DNA of 51,315 bases from Deltaproteobacteria bacterium (GCA_009692435.1 SHZE01000007.1:1-51315); one strand, 5' to 3'. Shown: positions 35,653 through 43,323, counted from the stretch's first letter. Notes: generated by a model not told the origin, from the letters alone. Numbers and translations are program-made.

Positions 35653-36933
35653 TCACACTGTTCGGTTCTCTTCTCGTCTGGCGACAAGATCGCTTTCGCG
35701 GGGATCAGCTTCGCGTGACAATGCGTCGGCGAGGACGTGAGGAGTTGTCGCCTGGCCCTCTCCCACCCAGGTATGCGGCACGTGCACGAGCCCCCACTCT
35801 TTTTCACCAGCGGTGATTGAGAAGGTCTGCTCCGCTATTTTTTGGTAGTACACGTGGACGCCATGCTCATCAAGCAAAAACACCACAACGCGAAAATTTC
35901 CGTTACTGAAGGGAAGATGGGGAAATCGCACGGTCGCTTCATAAGAGAGCCGTCCGACGAAGAGAGGCAAACCCTCCTTGAGTGTCGTAGTGGCGAAACA
36001 CGTTAAATTATCAATCCGATCTATAGCGACACCAAGATGAAATAATCGATCTGGGTGATCGCTTTTCCATGAGATGCGTACGGTCAGCTCGCCGCCGTGT
36101 TCGACGAAAATTGTGGCTCCGTCTGACTGTCCCCCCGCGAGAGCGACATCGGTGATCTCTCCGCCTGAACGCGATTCACGCCAATGTTGCTCGGGAAGAT
36201 GCTGGGTTTTGGCTTGCAGATACGTTTCGTAAGCAGCAATCACGTTAGGGGTTGGGCCGTATGCCTCAACTTGTCCATTACGTAACCAAAGTGACTCCTG
36301 ACAGAGCATGTTAATGCTGTACAGGGCATGGGAACATAACAACAAGCTGCCACCGCGTTCCTGGAAAGCCCGGATCCGATCAATACATTTTTTCTGAAAA
36401 TATCCGTCCCCGACGGCAAGTGCCTCATCTATGATCAACAAATCTGGTTCAATACTCACTGCGAGAGAAAACGACAACCGCATGCCCATGCCGGTCGAAT
36501 AGTGCTTCAAGGGTCGGTAGAGGGACTCTCCCAGCTCGGAAAATTCTTGGATTTGCGGAATTTTCGCTTCCATCTGGCGGCGGGAAAATCCGAGGAGCGC
36601 GCCGCCGACAAACAGGTTCTCGACCCCACTAAAGTCAGGGTGGAAACCCATACCCAGCTCAATGATGGATGCGACACGTCCATGGACCGCGACCGTGCCA
36701 GTGGTGGGAGTGAGCGCTCCGGTAATGAGTTTTAGTAGTGTCGATTTACCTGCCCCATTCTCTCCAAGAATACCGATAGACACGCCGTTTTCCACATTGA
36801 AGCTTACCTGACGTACGGCCCAAAACTCTTCATGGTACCGTTTCCCCAGCAACAGTTCCTTGAAACGGTCCCCCGGATGAGCGTACAGGCGGTAGCATTT
36901 ACTCAGATTGTTGGTGAGGAGCAACGAAGACAC
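35653..36933 (-). CDS. wzt: polysaccharide ABC exporter ATPase with C-terminal glycan-binding domain (Wzt)
   Basis: 426 residues. ATPase domain: Walker A GENGAGKST, the characteristic signature YSTGMGMRLSFSLAV in place of LSGGQ, and Walker B LLIIDEALAVGD. This is the pattern of Wzt/TagH/KpsT-type exporters. Residues from about 260 to 400 form a beta-rich Wzt_C-like domain (GGELTVRISWKSDHP, FSNGNFRVVVFLLDEHGVHVYY), which in O-antigen systems recognises the capped chain end before export. The start is GTG with a weak ribosome binding site. The cognate permease is not adjacent: the only candidate is at 40741-41526, with three exported-protein genes in between. Confidence 0.93.
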   Translation of the reverse strand: MSSLLLTNNLSKCYRLYAHPGDRFKELLLGKRYHEEFWAVRQVSFNVENGVSIGILGENGAGKSTLLKLITGALTPTTGTVAVHGRVASIIELGMGFHPDFSGVENLFVGGALLGFSRRQMEAKIPQIQEFSELGESLYRPLKHYSTGMGMRLSFSLAVSIEPDLLIIDEALAVGDGYFQKKCIDRIRAFQERGGSLLLCSHALYSINMLCQESLWLRNGQVEAYGPTPNVIAAYETYLQAKTQHLPEQHWRESRSGGEITDVALAGGQSDGATIFVEHGGELTVRISWKSDHPDRLFHLGVAIDRIDNLTCFATTTLKEGLPLFVGRLSYEATVRFPHLPFSNGNFRVVVFLLDEHGVHVYYQKIAEQTFSITAGEKEWGLVHVPHTWVGEGQATTPHVLADALSREADPRESDLVARREENRTV

Positions 36934-36954
36934 AACGGTTTCCGTAGCGTAGCG

Positions 36955-37297
36955 CTAGTGGTCCAGCAAGTCAGAATTGACAGGTTGGAGAATGGAGACT
37001 GTCGTTTCAGCTTGACGCAGGAACCGGCAGAACCTGTCAAATCCAGTTTGGTGGGCCACGAGATTACCGAGCCTCTCGCTACCCTGCGTAACCGTAGAGA
37101 CCCTTCGCAGCAGTCGTCGCGCAAGCGTTGCCAGTGGTGAGCTGAGCGTGGAGGAAGTCGTGCCCAAGTATACGGTACGGCCAGGCATGAACCCGTTAGC
37201 ATCACGCAGGAAACTCCCAGAGCCCAGTGGCGCAATATTCGTGAAGGAGACTTACCTCCAGAATTCGAGTACGGATAAAAGACAGAAAACACTTCAT
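36955..37297 (-). pseudogene. possible small broken gene upstream of wzt
   Basis: An ATG at 37297 with a strong ribosome binding site (AGGAGG, six bases upstream) opens a 31-codon frame (MKCFLSFIRTRILEV...). A second frame, open from 37251 to 36955, reads protein-like (LGTTSSTLSSPLATLARRLLRRVS) and could be its continuation after a break near 37251. Joined, they give about 113 residues. I recognise no family. Alternatively the first frame is a short leader and the rest is non-coding. Nothing else gene-like lies between wzt and the element at 37387. Confidence 0.2.
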
Positions 37298-37386
37298 GGC
37301 GCACCTCCTGCAAGTCATGCCCTACAGTGCCAATACACGCTTCAAGTAGATAAGGAAGAAAAATCCGTCAAGCCCTCTGTTGCTAC

Positions 37387-37550
37387 TATACTGCGCACGG
37401 CCATACATTGCGCTTTTCTGTCATGCTGAACGGAGCGCAGTGAAGAAGCGCTGTGTGAGGCCAGGGACAGAGCGAGATGCTTCGCTCCGCGCGTGGCGCC
37501 GCTGCCTCATACGGTCAAGGAAAGCGCAATTCGTGCCCGTGGGCAGTATA
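37387..37550. mobile_element. MITE-like 164-bp element with 30-bp imperfect terminal inverted repeats
   Basis: Left arm 37387-37416 begins TATACTGCGCACGG and ends ATTGCGCTTT. Right arm 37521-37550 begins AAAGCGCAAT and ends GGGCAGTATA. The reverse complement of the right arm matches the left arm at 25 of 30 positions, including 10 perfect inner and 8 perfect outer bases. The 104-bp interior contains CTGTCATGCTGAACGGAGCG and GAGATGCTTCGCTCC, reminiscent of a short dispersed repeat common in environmental bacterial genomes, and pairs partly with itself. It encodes nothing. No clear target duplication was seen beyond the terminal TA. Confidence 0.6.
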
Positions 37551-37643
37551 GACGATAACATTTCGAGAGGTTTTTCGCTGAGAGGAGGAAGGGCGGAGGC
37601 AAAGGGTGACAAAAGCAAAGAGAAGGGTCTATCTGCTAGACAA

Positions 37644-37669
37644 AAAGAGCAGGGTTTCCCCTGCTCTTT
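37644..37669 (-). terminator. intrinsic terminator of the exported-protein gene
   Basis: AAAGAGCAGGG (37644-37654) and CCCTGCTCTTT (37659-37669) form a perfect 11-bp stem with a 4-base loop, ten bases after the stop codon at 37680-37682. Read on the minus strand the stem is followed by a run of five Ts, a classic rho-independent terminator for the minus-strand gene and the best terminator in the window. It would separate transcription of the upstream genes from wzt. Confidence 0.85.
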
Positions 37670-37679
37670 AAGGCTCTTA

Positions 37680-38768
37680 TTACCGATAATCCGTATACTG
37701 CCGATGAGCAGGGAAAATGGCGTCCCACCGCAACTTCGCATCCTTGTCATTGGCAAGCTGTAATGAGAAGGCGACACTCTGGGCAGTAGCAGCAAACGGA
37801 ATACGGAACCAACCGCCAGGCGCGCCCGGCGTGATGAGGTCTCCAACATTCCTAAAGTTGACTTCGAACGGTAGCTCTATGGAAATCGAGTGAAGGTTCT
37901 CCGCCTCATCAAAAATTTCGAGGTTTACAAACAGGTTAGGATTGTTTGTATCCTTCCACAGCCACAATTCACTCTTAATCGCTATCCCAGGGGCTGAGAT
38001 CGTAAAATAACGGACGATCTCCCACCATTTATTTGTATCCGCATCTCGGGTTTGAGCGAGGTCTCCCTCTCTGCCGTCGAGCCGTTCGAGGCCATCGGTA
38101 GAAGTAAAGAAACCGGTTGCCGTGATGTTGTTGGCCGCGATGCCAGTAAAAGGCACGGCAGGATGGCCGTCAGCTGGGAATAGAGTAGTGTCGGCATATT
38201 CAATGCTTACTGCGTTCAAACCCGTCGCGGACCCAAGCGGCAGGTCAACGATGTATTCGTGCCCGATCAAAACATTGGCGAAATCGCGTGGATAGTTTGA
38301 GGCCGTAGGAAGCAGCGAAGTTCGGCTCACTACCGTATCTCCAGTGACGTAACCAAGCAACAGCCCACTCGCAGTATCTTTTAGGCGAGTGGCAACGGAT
38401 GAAGGGGCGGGAGAGATTTTCTCGCCTTCGTTGCTACAACCACTACCGAGAATAAGATCATACAAACTGCAAGAGAATACATCGTTGCCCGTCAAGGTCA
38501 CATTGAAATCGTACACATGCTGGGAGCTAACGGACCAGAGGACAAAATGCACGATCTGAGTTTGGGTGTCAGTATTTGTGGCGACGAACAGGGTGTCCTG
38601 TGTCGACTGATTTCCTGTCCGAGTCGGGGTTACCTTGAAAAACGGGTACAAGAGAGTGCTTCCCGGCACATCATCAGGGATACCGACAACAGCCTGTGCC
38701 TTTTCCATCCCCGCAAACAGGAAGCAAGCTGCTGCAAGAGCTGCAAGTCCTTTTTTCATCCGTATCAT
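37680..38768 (-). CDS. exported protein of unknown function
   Basis: 362 residues from ATG 38768, nine bases after GGAGG. ATGs at 38774 and 38759 are alternatives. A Sec signal peptide (KKGLAALAAACFLFAGMEKAQA) precedes a mature region beginning VVGIPDDVPGSTLLYPFFKV. The mature protein is beta-rich, has two close cysteines around FSCSLYDLILGSGCSNEG and no membrane anchor. Similar DVP-x-x-TLL-x-P-F-F openings occur in uncharacterised secreted proteins of environmental bacteria as far as I recall. No function is known to me. It has its own leader region with hairpin and a strong terminator, so it is probably expressed as a separate and possibly abundant transcript. Secretion by the nearby T2SS is a possibility. 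Confidence 0.75.
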   Translation of the reverse strand: MIRMKKGLAALAAACFLFAGMEKAQAVVGIPDDVPGSTLLYPFFKVTPTRTGNQSTQDTLFVATNTDTQTQIVHFVLWSVSSQHVYDFNVTLTGNDVFSCSLYDLILGSGCSNEGEKISPAPSSVATRLKDTASGLLLGYVTGDTVVSRTSLLPTASNYPRDFANVLIGHEYIVDLPLGSATGLNAVSIEYADTTLFPADGHPAVPFTGIAANNITATGFFTSTDGLERLDGREGDLAQTRDADTNKWWEIVRYFTISAPGIAIKSELWLWKDTNNPNLFVNLEIFDEAENLHSISIELPFEVNFRNVGDLITPGAPGGWFRIPFAATAQSVAFSLQLANDKDAKLRWDAIFPAHRQYTDYR

Positions 38769-38823
38769 TATCATCTTCCTCCTTCCTTCTTTACCAATTT
38801 TTCTTGCCATGAAGGAATTGTTA

Positions 38824-38889
38824 AAGAACTGTTGGTTTGGGCGCCCCTGTCCGCAAAACGTCCGCAAGGACTAACCACTGACAGTTCTT
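38824..38889 (-). promoter_or_regulatory. structured leader hairpin upstream of the exported-protein gene
   Basis: AAGAACTGT (38824-38832) pairs perfectly with ACAGTTCTT (38881-38889), and GGTT (38834-38837) pairs with AACC (38873-38876) inside. The loop carries a repeated TTGCGGAC word on the minus strand. The structure ends about 55 bases before the start codon on the minus strand. It could be an attenuator, an mRNA stabiliser or a protein-binding site. No known riboswitch is recognised. Confidence 0.4.
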
Positions 38890-38938
38890 GCTATTTTTAC
38901 CATACCGTCACCAAAACCTCTGTTCGCCTCCGTGATCC

Positions 38939-38962
38939 TTAGCCTATCCAGATCTCTCCCAT
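38939..38962 (-). CDS. possible 7-codon leader ORF after an extreme Shine-Dalgarno
   Basis: ATG 38962 opens MGEIWIG and a stop (TAA, 38941-38939). It begins four bases after the 16-base Shine-Dalgarno-like sequence at 38981-38966, with AGGAGG about 11 bases away. It may be a leader peptide in front of the hairpin and the exported-protein gene, but a reading frame this short cannot be supported on sequence alone. Confidence 0.2.
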   Translation of the reverse strand: MGEIWIG

Positions 38963-38965
38963 TTC

Positions 38966-38981
38966 CTGGATCACCTCCTTT
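38966..38981 (-). promoter_or_regulatory. 16-base perfect complement of the 16S rRNA 3' tail
   Basis: On the minus strand this reads AAAGGAGGTGATCCAG, the exact complement of the conserved 16S rRNA end CTGGATCACCTCCTTT. Real ribosome binding sites use four to eight of these bases. It overlaps the last three codons and the TGA of the upstream lipoprotein gene, so ribosomes finishing that gene would sit on it. Confidence 0.6.
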
Positions 38982-39453
38982 CCTCCGATCTCGTACCGTC
39001 GTCCCCAGCTAGTGGTAGCAGGTGGTACCACTGGCCCTCAATCTTGACCCATTTGTCCAGCATAGAGGAGGACACCGGGCGGGAGAGCCCCGGCAAAAGA
39101 TATTGTACCTGCAACTCCACCTCCGCTTCATCATCCTTTTCCTTAATTGATCGAATGACAGCCGAGGTGAAGGTCACGGGCGAAGTAGCGAGCTGCTTCT
39201 GATGGATAGATTGCTCAATACTCCCCGGCTTCTCGAATGCGAACGCTTGTTCCACTTTCCCTTTTTCCCGTGCTTGCCAATATGCTTGTACTCGTTCTTC
39301 CAAAGTCGCGGATTTTTCACTGCAAGCGGATGCTACCATGAGCACTATACTCAACGCAAATAGCATGAGGAGTCTTTCTCCCCGTCCTCTTCGCAGATGT
39401 GCTCCGTCTTCCTTATTCCGGCCCACTCTTCTTGTCAAGAGGAAAGACAGCAT
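38971..39453 (-). CDS. small lipoprotein of unknown function
   Basis: 160 residues if started at ATG 39453. ATG 39366 would give 131 residues with a short signal peptide. The hydrophobic segment MLFALSIVLMVASAC ends in a lipobox ASAC, and an Arg-rich stretch precedes it, so some upstream residues may belong to the signal peptide. The mature part is about 115 residues: a charged helix ATLEERVQAYWQAREKGKVEQAF and a strand-rich end (DEAEVELQVQYLLPG, KWVKIEGQWYHLLP) similar in shape to small NTF2-like lipoproteins. It begins ten bases after the FG-GAP protein gene and is probably co-transcribed with it. Its final codons contain the extreme Shine-Dalgarno sequence. Confidence 0.65.
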   Translation of the reverse strand: MLSFLLTRRVGRNKEDGAHLRRGRGERLLMLFALSIVLMVASACSEKSATLEERVQAYWQAREKGKVEQAFAFEKPGSIEQSIHQKQLATSPVTFTSAVIRSIKEKDDEAEVELQVQYLLPGLSRPVSSSMLDKWVKIEGQWYHLLPLAGDDGTRSEERR

Positions 39454-39462
39454 TTCCTAATC

Positions 39463-40698
39463 TTATCTCCACACCCATGCGAGTATTTTTCCATCACTCT
39501 CGCCCGCATAGTTGGCTACGATCAGCAGCTCTTGTTCTTTATCGGCGGGAAGCACGCGAACTTTATAGTTCCGCCATTTCCCTTCCTCCGCCACTGTAAT
39601 CTGTTCCCGTCTTCCCCACTCTCCAGTCGGTTGTTGCTCATAGACTTGCAGTGCCCCAGTGTACATCTCGGCGGTGACGATTTCCAGTTTGCCATCGCGG
39701 TCGAGATCAGCCGCCGCCACTCCACTGACCCACGATATTTGCGGCAACCCTTGCGAGAGACTATGCCACTGAGTGCCATCCCACTTATAGACTCGTGGCC
39801 CAGCGTTCTTGTGGATGGGGGCACCACCGACGCCCATGAGCAGTTCGTCTTTCCCATCATGATCGAAATCAATCAACTGGACTGACCAGGCAATGATATA
39901 CGGCGGCAAGCCTTTCGCGCTTGCTGCCTGCCAGCCGCCTTGACCATCGCTCAACCAGGCAAACTGTGGCCGGTGGTCAGCAAGGCTACCTGTGGCGATA
40001 TCCGGCACTCCGTCCCCGTTTATTTCACCGATGGCCACATCGTCACCGAATAAATTTTCACTTCCAGTGATATTCCACACCCGCCATGCCGCAACTTCAT
40101 TGAAGAAAATCACCACTCCGGCTGTGGTATCGTCCGCTTCCTTCCTTGACGCTTCGGAAAGCGCGACAATATCCATACGCCCATCACCGTTCATGTCGGC
40201 GGCCGCGATCGCGCGAGTCCGCAGCTTGAGCATCTTGTCTGGCAGGTCAGTCCGCTCTGTCCATGGTCCGCACGGCCCCGCACCAGTATTGGTCAAGATG
40301 CGAATCCCGGTTTCATGCATGGCAAGGGCAATCTCCACCTTACCCGTGCCCGTAAAATCAGCGACTGCCACACCACCGTAGACATAGTACGTCTTTGGGA
40401 ACCCGTTTTGCGCAACACCTAGGCATGACGCCGCTTCCCATCCCCCTGGTCGGCGCAGGAAGATATGCGGCCACGGCTCTCGACTTTTGCGCGGTGGAGC
40501 GGTCACAAGGTCACGTATCCCATCCCCGTCCGTATCCGCGAAAGCAAAATCTTGCCGCCACATCTCATCGGGAAGACCGTCCGTCATTGCTACCATTCCC
40601 CGTGGCTCCTGCTGCGGCGGCGGTGCATCTTGGCATGCACTTCCAGCGATCACGACGAGCACACAAGCAGCGATTTGTCTTCGTTTCCAGACCCGCAT
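39463..40698 (-). CDS. FG-GAP/VCBS repeat lipoprotein
   Basis: 411 residues. Lipoprotein signal peptide with lipobox AGSAC (Cys22). The rest is a beta-propeller of FG-GAP-type repeats, each with a calcium-binding loop: FADTDGDGIRD, VADFTGTGKVE, AADMNGDGRMD, IGEINGDGVPD, IDFDHDGKDE, AADLDRDGKLE. Six or seven blades are visible, enough for a closed propeller. Such domains bind proteins or glycans at the cell surface. It lies 42 bases downstream of the Wzm permease on the same strand, which suggests a surface partner of the exported polysaccharide, but no direct evidence exists. Confidence 0.82.
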   Translation of the reverse strand: MRVWKRRQIAACVLVVIAGSACQDAPPPQQEPRGMVAMTDGLPDEMWRQDFAFADTDGDGIRDLVTAPPRKSREPWPHIFLRRPGGWEAASCLGVAQNGFPKTYYVYGGVAVADFTGTGKVEIALAMHETGIRILTNTGAGPCGPWTERTDLPDKMLKLRTRAIAAADMNGDGRMDIVALSEASRKEADDTTAGVVIFFNEVAAWRVWNITGSENLFGDDVAIGEINGDGVPDIATGSLADHRPQFAWLSDGQGGWQAASAKGLPPYIIAWSVQLIDFDHDGKDELLMGVGGAPIHKNAGPRVYKWDGTQWHSLSQGLPQISWVSGVAAADLDRDGKLEIVTAEMYTGALQVYEQQPTGEWGRREQITVAEEGKWRNYKVRVLPADKEQELLIVANYAGESDGKILAWVWR

Positions 40699-40740
40699 CC
40701 TGAACTGTCCTTATTTTGTTCGGAGTCTCCGCGCTGTCCG

Positions 40741-41526
40741 CTACACTACATCAGCGAAAATCGGCTCAACCCAAGCAAATACCGCCCGGCCAAACCAGAA
40801 AAGAAAAATTGCCCATACACAGAAGGGCAAGAGGTCTGTTCCCGACGGAATCTTTCCATCAAGAAGAACGGTACGATAGGCAGTAATAAGCGAGGTAGCT
40901 GGATTCCAACTGAAGACAGTCGCCCAGCGCTCCGGCACGTACGCGAGAGGATAAATTATCGGGGTCAGATAAAACCACATCATAAAGAACATCTGCAGGA
41001 CTGGGAGGGTATCGCGGACCAACGTGTGTAAACTCACGGTGATCAAACCAATCCCCACTGCCAGAATCCCCTGTAGGACAATCAAAACCGGAAGGTACGC
41101 GAGATTCCACCAGAAGCCATACCCCATCAACATGAGGGTCACTACTAAAAGGGTGAGACTCACGATCAACGTCACACAGGTCCCTAGCACACTGCTGATG
41201 ACTAACACGGCGGCGGGAAAGTGCGTGGCCTTCACAATTCCAGCATTATCAACGATTGACGTTGTCGCTTTGATAATGCCTTCCTGAAAGGCAAGCCACG
41301 GTAATAACCCCGCAAGCAGGTATAAGGCGAAGCTGAGACTTCCACCTTCGGTCGTAAATCGCACCTGAAGGATAGTGGAAAAGACAAAGACGTAGACTAG
41401 TAGCAAGCAGAGCGGGGAAAGAAAGGTCCAGAATATCCCTAGCACCGACCCGACGTACCGTGCTCGAATCTCTCTCCGCACCAGCCCACCAATCATCACT
41501 CGATACGCCCACATTTGCCCAAACAT
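40741..41526 (-). CDS. wzm: polysaccharide ABC exporter permease (Wzm, ABC-2 type)
   Basis: 261 residues from ATG 41526, with GAGG eight bases upstream and the family-like start MFGQMWAYRVMIGGLVRREIRARYVGS. The frame is open further upstream to 41793, but those residues overlap the TMTC-like gene and look like non-coding translation. Six membrane segments of ABC-2 type follow, with LGIFWTFLSPLCLLLVY, GLLPWLAFQEGI and the conserved end YLTPIIYPLAYVPERW and NPATSLITAYR. It pairs with the Wzt ATPase encoded 3.8 kb downstream. Together they would carry the undecaprenyl-linked chain across the inner membrane. The usual wzm-wzt adjacency is broken here. Confidence 0.93.
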   Translation of the reverse strand: MFGQMWAYRVMIGGLVRREIRARYVGSVLGIFWTFLSPLCLLLVYVFVFSTILQVRFTTEGGSLSFALYLLAGLLPWLAFQEGIIKATTSIVDNAGIVKATHFPAAVLVISSVLGTCVTLIVSLTLLVVTLMLMGYGFWWNLAYLPVLIVLQGILAVGIGLITVSLHTLVRDTLPVLQMFFMMWFYLTPIIYPLAYVPERWATVFSWNPATSLITAYRTVLLDGKIPSGTDLLPFCVWAIFLFWFGRAVFAWVEPIFADVV

Positions 41527-41576
41527 TCGTACCGCCTCGCTGTGGCAGCGTACAGTATCGTGCTTCCGTGCGAGGG

Positions 41577-43295
41577 TCAAGGGAGAGACGCCCCAGCTGG
41601 GCGTCTCTCCTTCGCTGCGCGCTCCATACACTCGAGTTTTTCCGCCCACTGCGCCTCGGCCTTGCTGTCCCCCCGCTCTTTCGCCACGGCCTTGAGCCCA
41701 GCGTACACCCCTGGCGTATTGGGCATAAGCGTGCGCGCTTGTTGAAAGAGGGTCTCGGCCACCGTGACCTCTTTCAACGCCAATCGCACCCACGCCAGGA
41801 GGTAAATCGCGCGTGGATTACGCGGGGCGACCCGCTGGGCTTGCAACCCATAATCTAGGGCCTGCCCATAGTGCCCCGCTTCAAATGCCAGTTCCCCGAA
41901 TCCCACGAGCGCCCCCACATGTTTCGGCGCCAGCGCGAGCGTCGCCGTAAATTCACGAGCGGCATCCTCTATGCGCTTCTGCTGTTTATAGACACCCGCG
42001 AGGTTGTAGTGGGCGCGTACACTGCGTGGCGCGGTCGCTATCGTCACCGACCAGAGTCGTTCTTCATTCAGCCAATCACGATTGCGGGTCACAATGCGTG
42101 CCACGGCCGCACCGAGGAGCGTAACGACGAGCACCGTACCCACGACCGGTCGCAAGACGCCCACCCCCCGAGCATGTTCCGTCAATGCCCCATAGAGGGC
42201 ATCAAGCAACAATCCCACGACCAGACAGAGACCGAAGAGCGGGACATACAGATAATGTTCCGCCGCGATCTCTTGAATCGGAATAAGATGCGAGACCGGC
42301 AAAATCGCGAGCAACATCCAGACCCCGCCGTACCCGCACAGAGCCCGCCAGCGCGCGAGCCCCCATCCCACAACGACACCACCACCAAGAGTAGCAAGCG
42401 CCCATAAAACTTCCGGTTCAGTGAGAGCGCGCGATACAGAAAACGCCTCATAGGAATAGTCGGCGAGGAGTGTATGCGGGTAGATCATCACCGAAAGATA
42501 ATGGGCCCATATCCGAGACACGGTCGCAAAGTTGCCGAGCATGCTCCCGCCGTGCCAAGCGGTTTGTTGGATCGTCCGTAGAATCATCCACCCAGCAAAA
42601 TACCAGAGCACCACCGCGCCCAAAAGGAGGATAGTCAGGTACAGCGCCCATCGTCGCCGGAGAGATTCTCTCAAGCCCTCCTGTTGCACGTCGTACGCCA
42701 AACAGAGCAAGGGGAGCATCAACACGCTTTCCTTACTGAGGATGCCGAATCCGTACATCAAGTACGACAAGAACAGCCACCCGTATCGCCACCGTCCTGG
42801 AAACGCGGAGACCCGAAACCGCAAATAGGCCCACAGAGCCGCGAAGAGACACAGGCCCCCAAGGATATCGCGTCTGCCAGCAATGTACGTCACGGCATCG
42901 GTCTGTACCGGATGCAACGCCCAGAGAAAGACAATCAATACCGCCGGACGCCATCGCCAGGACTCTTCCTCGACAGTCGGGTCGTTCGTGAGCCGCAATG
43001 CCACCAGAAAAACTAAACAGGCAGTGATCCAATGATACAGCAGGTTACTGAGATGAAACACCGACGGCGACATGCCCCCGAGGCGGTAATCAAGCAGGTA
43101 GGAGAATGTTCGTAACGGACGGTACCCCAACGAGAGGGGGTCGCTGAGCACCGTCAAAAGTGACTGTGACGTACGCATGATTGGCTTATCAACGACGAGC
43201 AAATAATCATCAAAAACAAATCCGTTTCCCAACGCATTGTAGTATGCTCCGCCAATCGCAATGGCGAGGCTCACGCAGACCACCAGTCGCTTCAT
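41577..43295 (-). CDS. TMTC-like membrane protein with C-terminal TPR repeats
   Basis: 572 residues from ATG 43295 (AGAGG four bases upstream). Opening YYNALGNGFVFDDYLLVVDKP has the paired aspartates of GT-C enzymes, and LHPVQTDAVTYIAGRRDILGGL is the hallmark of the TMTC family (DUF1736 type). About ten membrane helices are followed by three or four TPR units (about 430-560): SVRAHYNLAGVYKQQKRIEDAAREF, HVGALVGFGELAFEAGHYGQAL, NPRAIYLLAWVRLAL. Eukaryotic TMTC proteins O-mannosylate cadherins. Bacterial relatives are largely uncharacterised. It sits between the T2SS genes and wzm, so a role in glycosylating exported proteins is possible. Confidence 0.82.
   Translation of the reverse strand: MKRLVVCVSLAIAIGGAYYNALGNGFVFDDYLLVVDKPIMRTSQSLLTVLSDPLSLGYRPLRTFSYLLDYRLGGMSPSVFHLSNLLYHWITACLVFLVALRLTNDPTVEEESWRWRPAVLIVFLWALHPVQTDAVTYIAGRRDILGGLCLFAALWAYLRFRVSAFPGRWRYGWLFLSYLMYGFGILSKESVLMLPLLCLAYDVQQEGLRESLRRRWALYLTILLLGAVVLWYFAGWMILRTIQQTAWHGGSMLGNFATVSRIWAHYLSVMIYPHTLLADYSYEAFSVSRALTEPEVLWALATLGGGVVVGWGLARWRALCGYGGVWMLLAILPVSHLIPIQEIAAEHYLYVPLFGLCLVVGLLLDALYGALTEHARGVGVLRPVVGTVLVVTLLGAAVARIVTRNRDWLNEERLWSVTIATAPRSVRAHYNLAGVYKQQKRIEDAAREFTATLALAPKHVGALVGFGELAFEAGHYGQALDYGLQAQRVAPRNPRAIYLLAWVRLALKEVTVAETLFQQARTLMPNTPGVYAGLKAVAKERGDSKAEAQWAEKLECMERAAKERRPAGASLP
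41582..41610 (-). terminator. strong hairpin over the 3' end of the TMTC-like gene
   Basis: GGAGAGACGCCC (41582-41593) and GGGCGTCTCTCC (41599-41610) form a perfect 12-bp GC-rich stem with a 5-base loop that covers the last codons of the TMTC-like gene, 56 bases before wzm. No T-run follows on the minus strand, so it is more likely to be a transcript-processing or partial-attenuation structure between the two genes than a complete terminator. Confidence 0.45.
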
Positions 43296-43323
43296 CCCAC
43301 CCCTCATACCGCATCTGTCCCGT

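Noticed and set aside
35652..35807. Upstream extension of the GT4 gene into wzt
   Set aside because: It would overlap the wzt coding region by more than 150 bases and has no family similarity. ATG 35651 follows the wzt stop by one base.
34566..35816. Long plus-strand open frame of 416 codons opposite the GT4 gene
   Set aside because: It is antisense to a clear GT4 gene with intact motifs. Its translation is rich in Arg and His and has no domain, which is typical of shadow frames in GC-rich coding DNA.
38966..38981. Fragment of a 16S rRNA gene
   Set aside because: Only the last 16 bases of the conserved tail match. Nothing upstream on the plus strand resembles 16S rRNA, and the bases are part of a coding frame on the other strand.
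41527..41793. Upstream extension of the Wzm permease
   Set aside because: The extra 89 residues overlap the TMTC-like gene in another frame, have biased Gly/Arg composition and match no permease. The usual 261-residue length and the GAGG site support ATG 41526.
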